Below, one piece after another: positions 1 to 6,825 of a stretch of 20,074 bases of DNA; position 1 is the first letter of the stretch; each line of letters opens with the position of its first letter. The notes under the pieces were generated by a model, which ran no database searches, was not told the origin of the DNA, and saw nothing but the letters and a program-made list of their open reading frames with translations. Source of the stretch: Deltaproteobacteria bacterium RBG_16_54_18 (lineage in GTDB: Bacteria; Desulfobacterota; B13-G15; RBG-16-54-18); contig MGQT01000109.1 in assembly GCA_001797935.1 (NCBI GenBank), positions 1-20,074 of the forward strand, written 5' to 3'. The position numbers and the translations under genes are program-made.

Positions 1-651
1 ATCTTCGAGGCTGGGGACGTCTGCAAGTGTGTAGCCGGTAACCGCGGTAAACTCAGAATTAATGTAGAGGGTCTTCCCGTCATGGTCCCACACCATGACC
101 CCATAGGGGGTCCGGTCCAGGATCGCATATAATGATTCGCGTTCCTGCCGCAAGAGCTCTTCGGAGCGCGTGCGCTCGGTTATGTCATGACTGATGCAGC
201 AGAGCCCGACGATCTCTCCGGCGTCGTCGTACACCGGCATCTTGGTCACTCGGTTTGTTGCGGACGCTCCTGTAATATCGCTGGCGTTTTCTTGCTGGAT
301 GATCTCGCCCTCAAGGACACGCGATTCTTCCTCCTGGAGGTATACAAGTGCCTTCTTATTAATAAAAGCACGTCCGGTTGTGCCGATCAGCTTTTTCGAC
401 GGTATCCCGACTTGTTTTACAAAGGCCGGATTGACTGCCGTGAACCGAAGATTTCGATCTTTAAGATAGATGCTTTCGTGACTGGCTTCGAAGATGGCAC
501 GGAACCGCTCCTCACTCTGCCGTAGTTCCTCTTGCAGCCGCTTGATCTCCCCCTTTGCTTGTTTCAAAGCGGCAATCTGCTGGTATAAATCTGCTTCTTT
601 GCCGAGCAAGCAACTTTCTGTTTCTTTATCTTTCTTCTTTTTTCTGGGCAC
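1..651 (-). CDS. PAS-domain signalling protein, N-terminal part (probable sensor kinase or similar), cut by window edge
   Basis: The frame is open from a GTG at 651 to the left edge (217 codons, no stop), so the C-terminus and any output domain lie outside. A very basic start (MPRKKKKDK) is followed by a short coiled coil (about residues 20-48), then a first PAS domain (about 46-160) that begins SEERFRAIFEAS and ends at the typical exit motif HDITER. A second PAS begins near 166 (ERESLYAILDRTPYGVMVWD) and continues off the edge. There is no membrane segment in the visible part, so sensing is probably cytoplasmic. The start is chosen because an in-frame TAG lies just upstream and a GGAAGG Shine-Dalgarno precedes the GTG by a few bases. 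Tandem PAS proteins of this kind are usually histidine kinases, but diguanylate cyclases or sigma-54 activators are equally possible here; the effector is not visible. Confidence 0.85.
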   Translation of the reverse strand, partial: MPRKKKKDKETESCLLGKEADLYQQIAALKQAKGEIKRLQEELRQSEERFRAIFEASHESIYLKDRNLRFTAVNPAFVKQVGIPSKKLIGTTGRAFINKKALVYLQEEESRVLEGEIIQQENASDITGASATNRVTKMPVYDDAGEIVGLCCISHDITERTRSEELLRQERESLYAILDRTPYGVMVWDHDGKTLYINSEFTAVTGYTLADVPSLED

Positions 652-726
652 TGCACCACCTTCCCACTACAACGTTCGCGCATTTCAGGCAATGCCTTAA
701 AGACACGTCTATCCCCTTGATTGACC

Positions 727-742
727 AGCATTTTTTATGCCA
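727..742 (-). promoter_or_regulatory. candidate sigma-54 (-24/-12) promoter for the PAS gene
   Basis: On the minus strand this reads TGGCATAAAAAATGCT. The GG and GC dinucleotides are exactly 10 bp apart, and it matches the sigma-54 consensus TGGCAC-N5-TTGCW except at three less conserved positions. Transcription would begin near 716, giving a leader of about 65 nt before the GTG at 651. The run of A in the spacer is AT-rich, so a chance match is possible. Confidence 0.4.
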
Positions 743-958
743 ACCGTCATTTTTTCAGTACAAAAAATTCCTTAAAAAACATAACGTTACAATTATCGCG
801 CTCGTAACTCTCAAAAATAGGCCGATTACCCTTAATTTCTGTCAAGGTTCTGACATTTTTTGTTACTTACTCTTCTCGAGGGCCTTAACGATGGCAAAAA
901 GATCAAGCCGACCGTCTCATTGTTGCCGTCTCATAGACATTGACAACCCCGCAGGATT

Positions 959-987
959 CCCCTATCATCGGCGTGAGATGAGAGGGG
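959..987 (-). terminator. hairpin directly after the small HTH gene
   Basis: Arms of 11 bp (CCCCTATCATC and GATGAGAGGGG, one mismatch) enclose a 7-nt loop. The hairpin begins immediately downstream of the minus-strand stop codon at 988-990. There is no T-run after it, so it could be a weak terminator, an RNA-stabilising 3' hairpin or a protein site. Confidence 0.35.
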
Positions 988-1191
988 TTAAGCCGTCTTA
1001 CCCCACACTTTTTCGTATGGCTCGCCGATCATCTCGGCAATCGCCGTTTGAATTGGCCTCGAATGCGCGTGTTTATTGACGACGACGGCCACCGTAACCC
1101 TGTTGACGGGTCTCGGTTTTACCTTCTTGGCCACGTCCGGGTAGCGGTAGCCGCGCGCTATAAGCCTTGATTTGATCTCGTTGGGGGTCAT
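988..1191 (-). CDS. small helix-turn-helix regulator (Ner/Nlp- or XRE-like), 67 aa
   Basis: A 67-residue basic protein, MTPNEIKSRLIARGYRYPDV to VWGKTA. The layout of a first helix (NEIKSRLIARGY), a second helix starting at YPDVAKK, a recognition-like stretch (VNRVTVAVVVNKHAHS) and a closing helix with IGEPYEKVWG matches short phage Ner-like or XRE DNA-binding proteins found in proteobacteria. The frame extends to an ATG at 1293, but those 34 extra codons would run back through the promoter and operator and into the start of the opposite gene, so ATG 1191 is preferred. The Shine-Dalgarno before it is weak. It is divergent from the 1277-1711 regulator. The probable role is a Cro-like partner of that protein, inferred from size, fold and position. 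Confidence 0.7.
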   Translation of the reverse strand: MTPNEIKSRLIARGYRYPDVAKKVKPRPVNRVTVAVVVNKHAHSRPIQTAIAEMIGEPYEKVWGKTA

Positions 1192-1221
1192 TATTTTTGG
1201 TCTTTCAACTAAAACAGTTTT

Positions 1222-1243
1222 TATGGTAGACAAATATACCATA
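1222..1243. promoter_or_regulatory. inverted-repeat operator candidate between two divergent regulators
   Basis: Perfect 7-bp arms TATGGTA (1222-1228) and TACCATA (1237-1243) flank an 8-bp spacer. The repeat covers the -10 element of the minus-strand promoter and the -35 of the plus-strand promoter, so one bound dimer could block both. The likely ligand is one or both of the flanking HTH proteins (inference). Confidence 0.6.
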
Positions 1244-1254
1244 TGGACTATTTT
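1227..1254 (+). promoter_or_regulatory. sigma-70 promoter for the XRE regulator gene
   Basis: TAGACA (1227-1232), a 16-bp spacer and TATTTT (1249-1254) on the plus strand. The start would be near 1261, leaving only about 16 nt before the ATG at 1277 and no visible Shine-Dalgarno, so the message may be nearly leaderless. It lies face to face with the minus-strand promoter at 1233-1260. Confidence 0.45.
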
Positions 1255-1260
1255 TGTCAA
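1233..1260 (-). promoter_or_regulatory. sigma-70 promoter for the small HTH gene
   Basis: On the minus strand there is a perfect -35 TTGACA (1260-1255), a 16-bp spacer and a -10 TATATT (1238-1233). The predicted transcript start is near 1226, giving a leader of about 35 nt before ATG 1191. Confidence 0.65.
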
Positions 1261-1276
1261 GTAAAAAATTACCCGC

Positions 1277-1711
1277 ATGGATACCTTAGGCAAACGACTG
1301 GAATTATTAAGAACTATACTGGGGGAAAAAAGAGGAAAAAAGAAGGTACCCCAGGAGGAAATGGCAAAAATAGTGGGGGTTGATAAACAAACCTGGTGGA
1401 GATATGAAAATAATCAACGAGAACCTGATATTGGATTTCTACAAAATTTAGTGCAAAAGGTTAATGTAAATCCTTTATGGCTTTTGACGGGAAAAGGAAT
1501 GATGTTCGTCGAACAATTGTCGGGAACCTGGCACGTGGCCGAGGCATCAGCCCCTTATGGCAATCTTACTGAGGAGGAGCGAGAAATTATTGAGCTATTG
1601 AGGGAGGATCCCGAGCTCACCGGTCTCTGTAAAAAGGTATTAAAAAATCGGAAGGCTTTCCAGGATGCCCTGGCAGAGCTTCAAAAGCTTCCCGATCCAT
1701 CAGCAACATAG
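1277..1711 (+). CDS. XRE-family transcriptional regulator (phage repressor-like), 144 aa
   Basis: The N-terminal helix-turn-helix spans about residues 5-70: LGKRLELLRTILGEKRG, then QEEMAKIVGVDKQTWWRYEN (scaffold and recognition helices), NQREPDIGFL and the closing motif VNPLWLLTGKG typical of cI-like repressors. The C-terminal part (about 95-140) is a charged helical segment with no peptidase signature, so it probably mediates dimerisation rather than LexA-like autocleavage. ATG 1277 is the first possible start, because an in-frame TAA sits at 1262. The first two thirds of the gene uses AT-rich codons unlike the GC-rich genes around it, suggesting recent acquisition. With the divergent gene at 988-1191 it forms a two-regulator switch; whether it still controls anything beyond itself cannot be seen. 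Confidence 0.8.
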   Translation: MDTLGKRLELLRTILGEKRGKKKVPQEEMAKIVGVDKQTWWRYENNQREPDIGFLQNLVQKVNVNPLWLLTGKGMMFVEQLSGTWHVAEASAPYGNLTEEEREIIELLREDPELTGLCKKVLKNRKAFQDALAELQKLPDPSAT

Positions 1712-1895
1712 ACTATCTACTAAAAATTATCATCTATGCACCCCCTCCACGTAGGCTTGTCGCCTGAAGGATATGACTTCTCGCCGGATCAAAGGCATTG
1801 GGGTCTATAAAGAGCATATCTCCTAAGATCAGCGATTGCTCTCTTTAGAAATTCAACATGCCCTGCCGGCGATCGAGGCGGCTTCTTGTCGGGCG

Positions 1896-1924
1896 TTGAC
1901 ATTTCTTCGTCACCCCTTTACTAT
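1896..1924 (+). promoter_or_regulatory. sigma-70 promoter for hisS
   Basis: Perfect -35 TTGACA (1896-1901), 17-bp spacer and -10 TACTAT (1919-1924). The predicted start is near 1931, giving a leader of about 100 nt before the hisS start codon. Confidence 0.75.
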
Positions 1925-1952
1925 CCCTCAAGACAGAGGGGTAGTATAAGGG
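1914..1952. repeat. long inverted repeat over the hisS -10 and start site
   Basis: The left arm 1914-1929 pairs with the right arm 1936-1952: 16 base pairs with one G-T wobble and one bulged T (1947), around a 6-nt loop AAGACA. The core arms are TACTATCCCTC and GAGGGGTAGTA. No T-run follows, so a terminator is unlikely. Covering the -10 and transcription start, it is best read as an operator dyad; the right arm would be the first stretch of the mRNA. Confidence 0.6.
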
Positions 1953-1991
1953 CCCCGTTTCCGTATGCTAACAGCAGGAGGTAAAGAGTAT

Positions 1992-2045
1992 ATGTTCGGC
2001 GTTTTCATAGGGCGTGGTGCAAGGGGGAAACACGGTGCAGATTAA
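1992..2045 (+). CDS. 17-residue leader ORF overlapping the hisS start
   Basis: An AGGAGG at 1977-1982 precedes ATG 1992, which opens MFGVFIGRGARGKHGAD and stops at TAA 2043-2045, eleven bases past the beginning of hisS in another frame. The best Shine-Dalgarno in the leader therefore serves this mini-ORF, and its ribosomes would end on the hisS start, permitting translational coupling. It has a single His codon, so classical histidine-codon attenuation is not supported. It may be non-functional. Confidence 0.35.
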   Translation: MFGVFIGRGARGKHGAD

Positions 2046-3297
2046 GGCCATCAGGGGATTCAGTGACATTCTCTCTCCTGAGACGACACGGTGGAAGTCT
2101 TTAGAGGATCGGGCCCGTGAGGTCCTTGAGGGCTTTGGCTTTTCCGAGATCAGGATTCCAATCCTGGAACAGTCAGAGCTCTTTTCCCGCGGCATCGGCG
2201 AAGGCACGGACATTGTCGAAAAAGAGATGTACACGTTTACAGACCGCGGCGGGGACCTTATTACCATGCGCCCCGAGGCAACCGCCTCCGTCGTGCGAGC
2301 CTATCTCGAGCACAAAATGTACGCGACGGACCCCGTCGCCAAGCTGTACTCCATCGGCCCCATGTTCAGACATGAACGGCCGCAAAAAGGGAGATTGCGC
2401 CAGTTTCATCAGATCAACGCGGAGGTCTTCGGCATCTCGCAACCCGCTATAGATGCCGAGGTCATGGCCATCGTGATGCACTATCTTGCCGGTGTGGACG
2501 CTGCTCGCTGCGTCTTACAGATCAACTCTCTGGGCTGTTCCCGATGCCGCCTCCCGTTTAAGGAGAAGTTGCGGGTTTTTCTCAAGGATCATCTCCCGCA
2601 GCTCTGTGAGGATTGCCGCAGGCGGATGGACCAAAACCCCTTGCGTTCCTTTGACTGTAAAGTACAAGGCTGCCGGGAGGTGATGACAAAAGCGCCGCTT
2701 ATCAGTGACGATCTGTGCGCGGAATGCGCCGAGCATTTTTCCGCCGTGCGGGATTATTTAGAGCTCCTCGAGATGTCATACGAAGTAAATCCGATGATGG
2801 TACGCGGCCTGGACTATTACACCAAGACGACCTTTGAGGTGATTGCCGACGGCTTAGGAGCACAAAACACCGTGGCCGCCGGCGGAAGATACGATGGACT
2901 CGTCACGGCATTGGGGGGACCGGATATCCCGGGTATCGGCTTTGCCGTCGGCATGGAACGTCTGTTGCTCATCGTACCGGATGAAGGCCTCTCTTCCGGA
3001 CCGTCCCTCTTCATCGCCGCCTTGGGAAAAGAGCCTCAGCGGGAGGCATTTCGCATAAGCTATACCCTGAACCGCGCCGCGGTGCGGACGATGACGGACT
3101 ATGAGGGGCGAGGCCTCAAGGCGCAGATGCGCCGCGCTGACAAAAGCGGCGCGCGCTATGTGTTGATCCTCGGCGAGGATGAACAGCGCGCGGGAAAGGC
3201 GATTCTCCGGGACATGGCAGATGGAAGACAGGAAGAAATACCCCTCCCTTCCATCTGCGAGCGACTCGTAGGGAAAATCCGGGGGGAAATCCTTTAA
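2035..3297 (+). CDS. hisS: histidyl-tRNA synthetase
   Basis: Class II synthetase that attaches histidine to tRNA-His in the cytoplasm; 420 aa, normal for bacterial HisRS. Visible landmarks: N-terminal IKAIRGFSDIL; motif 1 region EIRIPILEQSELFSRG; motif 2 FRHERPQKGRLRQFHQ (about 111-126); HisRS-specific signatures VRGLDYYTKTTFE (about 256) and AAGGRYDGL (about 281); motif 3 GIGFAVGMERLLL; and the C-terminal anticodon-binding domain from about residue 325. The insertion domain carries eight cysteines in CxxC-like pairs (about 168/171, 191/194, 208/213, 228/231), suggesting a metal site. The frame could start at GTG 2014, but GTG 2035 gives the usual N-terminus and has AAGGGGG 7-8 nt upstream. 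The stop overlaps the convergent rpoD stop. Confidence 0.96.
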   Translation: MQIKAIRGFSDILSPETTRWKSLEDRAREVLEGFGFSEIRIPILEQSELFSRGIGEGTDIVEKEMYTFTDRGGDLITMRPEATASVVRAYLEHKMYATDPVAKLYSIGPMFRHERPQKGRLRQFHQINAEVFGISQPAIDAEVMAIVMHYLAGVDAARCVLQINSLGCSRCRLPFKEKLRVFLKDHLPQLCEDCRRRMDQNPLRSFDCKVQGCREVMTKAPLISDDLCAECAEHFSAVRDYLELLEMSYEVNPMMVRGLDYYTKTTFEVIADGLGAQNTVAAGGRYDGLVTALGGPDIPGIGFAVGMERLLLIVPDEGLSSGPSLFIAALGKEPQREAFRISYTLNRAAVRTMTDYEGRGLKAQMRRADKSGARYVLILGEDEQRAGKAILRDMADGRQEEIPLPSICERLVGKIRGEIL

Positions 3298-5036
3298 TTA
3301 TCCACAAAGCTTTTTAATTGTTTGCTCCTGCTCGGATGGCGCAATTTGCGCAGAGATTTGGCCTCAATTTGGCGGATACGTTCCCTGGTGACGGAAAAAT
3401 CCTGCCCTACCTCTTCCAGTGTGTGATCGTATTTTTCCCCGATGCCAAATCGCATGCGTAATACCTTTTCTTCACGCGGGGTAAGGGTCGATAAGACCTT
3501 TTGCACCTGCTCCACGAGGTTTTTGGTAACGATGGCCTCCCCCGGCAAAATGGCCTTTTTGTCTTCGATGAAATCCCCCAGATGGCTATCTTCATCCTCC
3601 CCGATCGGGGTCTCCAGCGAGATGGGCTCTTTGGCTATCTTGAGGATCTTGCGCACCTTATCCACGGGGAGTTCCATCCTCGCGGCGATCTCTTCGGGGT
3701 GCGGCTCGCGTCCCAGTTCCTGCACGAGATAGCGTGATGTCCTGATCAATTTATTGATGGTCTCGATCATGTGCACCGGAATGCGGATGGTCCTCGCCTG
3801 ATCGGCTATCGCCCGCGTAATGGCCTGCCTAATCCACCACGTGGCATAGGTACTGAATTTATAGCCGCGCGCATACTCAAACTTATCCACGGCCTTCATG
3901 AGCCCGATGTTACCTTCCTGGATGAGATCCAGAAACTGTAGCCCTCGATTGGTGTATTTCTTGGCAATACTCACCACCAGCCTCAGGTTTGCCCTAACCA
4001 ATTCGTTCTTTGCCTCCTTGGCCATGATCTCGCCGCGGCGGATACCTTCTATGGCCTTTTTCAATTCATGTGCGTCAAGGCCGGCCTCCTGTTCGATACG
4101 CTGGATCTTGCGATAGGCATTGCGCACACCCTTGGCGAGCTCCACGAAGTGTTCTTCGTTAAGCCTCTTCTGCTTAAAAAAGGCCTTCTTCTTACCGGGA
4201 TCACGTTGTATCTCTCGGATAAAAGAACGCAACTTCGGTACCGGCACCCCCATCCTCCGGCCAGACGCAGCCTGCTCCTGTTCTACCTTTGCAATTTTGC
4301 GAACTAACCCCCTCATTTTATCGACAATGGCCTCGATCTGTAACTCTTTGAGGTTTATCTGGGTAAGGAGGGTAACCATCTCTTCGTGCTTTTTTCTCAG
4401 CTTCTCCTCTCCCGCTGCTCCTTTGGCCTTTACCTTTCGAATATCATCATCCAGGCGTCTGACGCGGTTTATGATCCCCAGCGTCCGTTCCTCATAAAAC
4501 TCCTTCTCCCCGGCATACCCTTCGTCGTCCTCAACCTCATTAGTTATATCTCTGATTTCTATACTCCCTTGGCGAATACCTTCCCCAATATTCAGCACTT
4601 CCTTCACCGTCATGGGGCAATTGAGGATGACCCTGATAATCTCTTTCTTCCCTTCCTCTATTTTTTTGGCGATGGTAACTTCCCCCTCGCGGGTCAACAG
4701 GGATACCCGTCCCATTTCGCGGAGGTATAACCGCACGGGATCACTGGTCCTGCCGATGAGATCGATATCCTCGATCTCTTCGACCCGCTCTTCTTCGGTA
4801 AACTCATCGTCCACCTTTTGGGTGCTCGTCGTTTCCTCTTCTTCTATTACCTCGATGTCCATCTCGTTGAACATCGTCAGCATGTCTTCCAGCTGCTCCG
4901 AAGAGACTTGGTTCGAATCCACCACCTCTTCAACCTCGTCAAAATCGAAAACGCCCTCTTCTTTCAAGGCCTCTCTCCTTTCTCCCGCGAGAATTCTTTC
5001 GTCGTTCTTCATTTGGCCCAGGGTGTTACGACGCAC
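3294..5036 (-). CDS. rpoD: RNA polymerase primary sigma factor RpoD (sigma-70)
   Basis: 580-aa housekeeping sigma factor that directs RNA polymerase to -35/-10 promoters. An acidic N-terminus (about 1-95) is followed by region 1.2 (DPVRLYLREMGRVSLLTREGE, about 99-119) and a non-conserved region (about 130-335) rich in charged helices. Region 2 (about 343-425) holds the core-binding and -10-melting motif YKFSTYATWWIRQAITRAI; region 3 follows (about 426-500), then region 4 with LTPREEKVLRMRFGIG and the -35-reading helix VTRERIRQIEAKSLRKLRHP. The GTG at 5036 overlaps the end of dnaG by 11 nt, with AGAGAGG upstream; an internal ATG at 5012 has no Shine-Dalgarno. It is last in the yqeY-mutS2-dnaG-rpoD operon, converging on hisS. 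Its regions 2 and 4 agree with the TTGACA/TATAAT-like promoters seen in this window. Confidence 0.97.
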   Translation of the reverse strand: MRRNTLGQMKNDERILAGERREALKEEGVFDFDEVEEVVDSNQVSSEQLEDMLTMFNEMDIEVIEEEETTSTQKVDDEFTEEERVEEIEDIDLIGRTSDPVRLYLREMGRVSLLTREGEVTIAKKIEEGKKEIIRVILNCPMTVKEVLNIGEGIRQGSIEIRDITNEVEDDEGYAGEKEFYEERTLGIINRVRRLDDDIRKVKAKGAAGEEKLRKKHEEMVTLLTQINLKELQIEAIVDKMRGLVRKIAKVEQEQAASGRRMGVPVPKLRSFIREIQRDPGKKKAFFKQKRLNEEHFVELAKGVRNAYRKIQRIEQEAGLDAHELKKAIEGIRRGEIMAKEAKNELVRANLRLVVSIAKKYTNRGLQFLDLIQEGNIGLMKAVDKFEYARGYKFSTYATWWIRQAITRAIADQARTIRIPVHMIETINKLIRTSRYLVQELGREPHPEEIAARMELPVDKVRKILKIAKEPISLETPIGEDEDSHLGDFIEDKKAILPGEAIVTKNLVEQVQKVLSTLTPREEKVLRMRFGIGEKYDHTLEEVGQDFSVTRERIRQIEAKSLRKLRHPSRSKQLKSFVDN

Positions 5037-6813
5037 CCTTCAATCCCTCTCTCTGAAGCTTGTTGAGCTGCGGCCCCAGGGCCTTCATGCTTAAAAAAAG
5101 CGAATGGAGTAATGCCTCATCCCCTTTTGCCTCCGCCTCCTTGATCTTTCGTTTGAGCCCCGCCATTTGCCGTTTCAGCGCCCTCATCTTGATCTGACGC
5201 AGACAGTCTTCAACGATCCTCGGCGCCATTCCCTCTTCCAACTCTTCTTCGTGAAAGGCCATCGCAAAAGCCATCTCGCTTACTCCCTGCGCCTCCAGAA
5301 GTGGCGTGAGCCTTTCCAAGGAAAATATACCGTGGCGCTGTACATCTTGGATCACTAATTCGGCGATGGACCGGAGTGTCCTGTCCTCGAAACCTTCAAC
5401 TCCTCCCCCTTCTACGACGAGGGGGATAACCTCTGGATACTGCATCATCATCTGTACCAGTTTTTTTTCCGTCGATAGCCGGAGCGCCGTGGGCGACACC
5501 GGTTGCGCGCCGACCCGCGCGCGCTTGGTGCGCATGCCAAGGGCAGCCGCACGCACCTCCTCTTCTTTTACTCTTGTCTTTTCTGCCAGCCGCTGAAGAT
5601 AAAGGTCTCGGCGCACCCCATCCTTAATCTGGAGGAGGAAGGGGAGAACCGCCTCTACTCCCCGCGCCTGCCCTTCCACGACGGCCAGGTCATACCCTTT
5701 GAGTAAGATATCCATCGCGTACTCCACTCCCGGCACCGCCCGCGACCAGAGGGCCTGGGGTGTTCCTCCCTTTTTTTGAAAATAGCCGTCCGGGTCGAGT
5801 CCGTCGGGCAGGGGGATGACCGTGGGAAAGGCATCTTCCTGAATAAAGAGCTCCAGCCCCCTCATTGCCGCCTTGACACCCGCCTCATCGGGATCAAAGA
5901 GGAGGAAAAACTCCTTCCCGAATCTGCGCGCCAGACCGACCTGGTCGGGCGTCAAGGCGGTACCGAGGACGGCGACCACGTTCTTAATCCCGTGTTGCGC
6001 CATGCTGAGGAGGTCAAAGTACCCCTCCACGATACAGACCTTTCCTCCTTCTCGCTGGATGTGTGAACGAGCGACATTGAGCCCATAAAAGCTCGCTCCT
6101 TTCTTATACAAAAGTGAGTCGGGGGAGTTGAGGTACTTTGGCTCTTCGTCCACTCCCAGCACCCTCCCCCCGAACCCAATGATCCTCCCCTGCAGATCGT
6201 TGACCGGGAAGATGATCCTCCCCCTAAACCGGTCATACCACCCCCCTTTTTTGGGGATAATGAGTCCCAGGGCCTCTGCCCCTTGTGCCGATATCGCCTT
6301 GCTTTTGAAATAGCTCGTGAGGCCATCCCAACGCGAGGGCGCATAGCCGATGCCGTATTCCTCCCACAGCGGCCTCGTGATTCCCCGGTGGACAAGGTAC
6401 GACCTCGCGGTCTCCCCCCCGGCTTCTTCTCTGAGCTGGCGGAGGAAAAATTCCTGCGCCGCGACGTTGATCATCAGTAGCTGCTCACGGCGCTGATCTC
6501 GGCTCGTCGTCTGGACCTCCGGGATCCGAACCCCGTACCGCTGGGCCAGCGACCGTGCCGCCTCGGCAAAGGAGATCTGCTCATACTTCATGAGGAAGGT
6601 AAAGACATTGCCGCCGGCCCCGCACCCGAAACAGTGGAAGAGTTGTTTTTCGGGACTCACCATAAAGGAGGGGGTCTTTTCATTGTGAAAGGGGCACAGA
6701 CCTTTATAGTCCCTCCCTGCCTTTTTGAGGGTCAGATGGTCGGAGAGCACCTCGACGATATCTGCCCGTTCCCTGATCTCTTCGAGGGTCTTATCGGGGA
6801 TTAACCCAGCCAT
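5026..6813 (-). CDS. dnaG: DNA primase
   Basis: Synthesises RNA primers at the replication fork together with DnaB helicase; 595 aa, typical length. The N-terminal CHC2 zinc-binding domain has C40-x2-H43 and C61-x2-C64 (CPFHNEKTPSF ... FHCFGCG). The TOPRIM catalytic core carries the glutamate in VEGYFDLL (E263) and the metal-binding aspartates of LLFDPDEAG (D307, D309) and LPDGLDPDGY. The C-terminal helicase-interaction domain runs from about residue 430 to the end. ATG 6813 is preceded by AAGGTGAG at good spacing and lies 12 nt after the mutS2 stop. Overlap with rpoD implies coupled translation. dnaG next to rpoD is the classic macromolecular synthesis arrangement, tying primer and sigma factor supply together. 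Confidence 0.97.
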   Translation of the reverse strand: MAGLIPDKTLEEIRERADIVEVLSDHLTLKKAGRDYKGLCPFHNEKTPSFMVSPEKQLFHCFGCGAGGNVFTFLMKYEQISFAEAARSLAQRYGVRIPEVQTTSRDQRREQLLMINVAAQEFFLRQLREEAGGETARSYLVHRGITRPLWEEYGIGYAPSRWDGLTSYFKSKAISAQGAEALGLIIPKKGGWYDRFRGRIIFPVNDLQGRIIGFGGRVLGVDEEPKYLNSPDSLLYKKGASFYGLNVARSHIQREGGKVCIVEGYFDLLSMAQHGIKNVVAVLGTALTPDQVGLARRFGKEFFLLFDPDEAGVKAAMRGLELFIQEDAFPTVIPLPDGLDPDGYFQKKGGTPQALWSRAVPGVEYAMDILLKGYDLAVVEGQARGVEAVLPFLLQIKDGVRRDLYLQRLAEKTRVKEEEVRAAALGMRTKRARVGAQPVSPTALRLSTEKKLVQMMMQYPEVIPLVVEGGGVEGFEDRTLRSIAELVIQDVQRHGIFSLERLTPLLEAQGVSEMAFAMAFHEEELEEGMAPRIVEDCLRQIKMRALKRQMAGLKRKIKEAEAKGDEALLHSLFLSMKALGPQLNKLQREGLKGAS

Positions 6814-6825
6814 TATGTTCTCACC

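Larger units (their letters stand above)
652..987. other. intergenic region between the PAS gene and the small HTH gene
   Basis: About 336 bp with no convincing gene. It holds the sigma-54-like site, a pair of 9-bp direct repeats (CCGTCTCAT at 912-920 and 926-934) and an inverted repeat at 959-987. A 174-codon plus-strand frame crosses it, but it also runs through the start of the PAS gene and the end of the HTH gene on the opposite strand and has no family features. Confidence 0.5.
1712..2034. other. intergenic and leader region upstream of hisS
   Basis: About 320 bp. The first 180 bp hold no convincing gene or terminator. The last 140 bp hold the hisS promoter, a large inverted repeat and a short leader ORF, described separately. 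Confidence 0.6.

Noticed and set aside
555..1079. 174-codon plus-strand open frame
   Set aside because: Runs antisense through the PAS gene start and the small HTH gene, has low-complexity composition and no ribosome site or family features.
1789..1902. 37-residue minus-strand ORF starting MSTPDKKPPRS
   Set aside because: Weak ribosome site, overlaps the hisS -35 element, ends abruptly; no family match. Possibly a decayed gene end, but not supportable.
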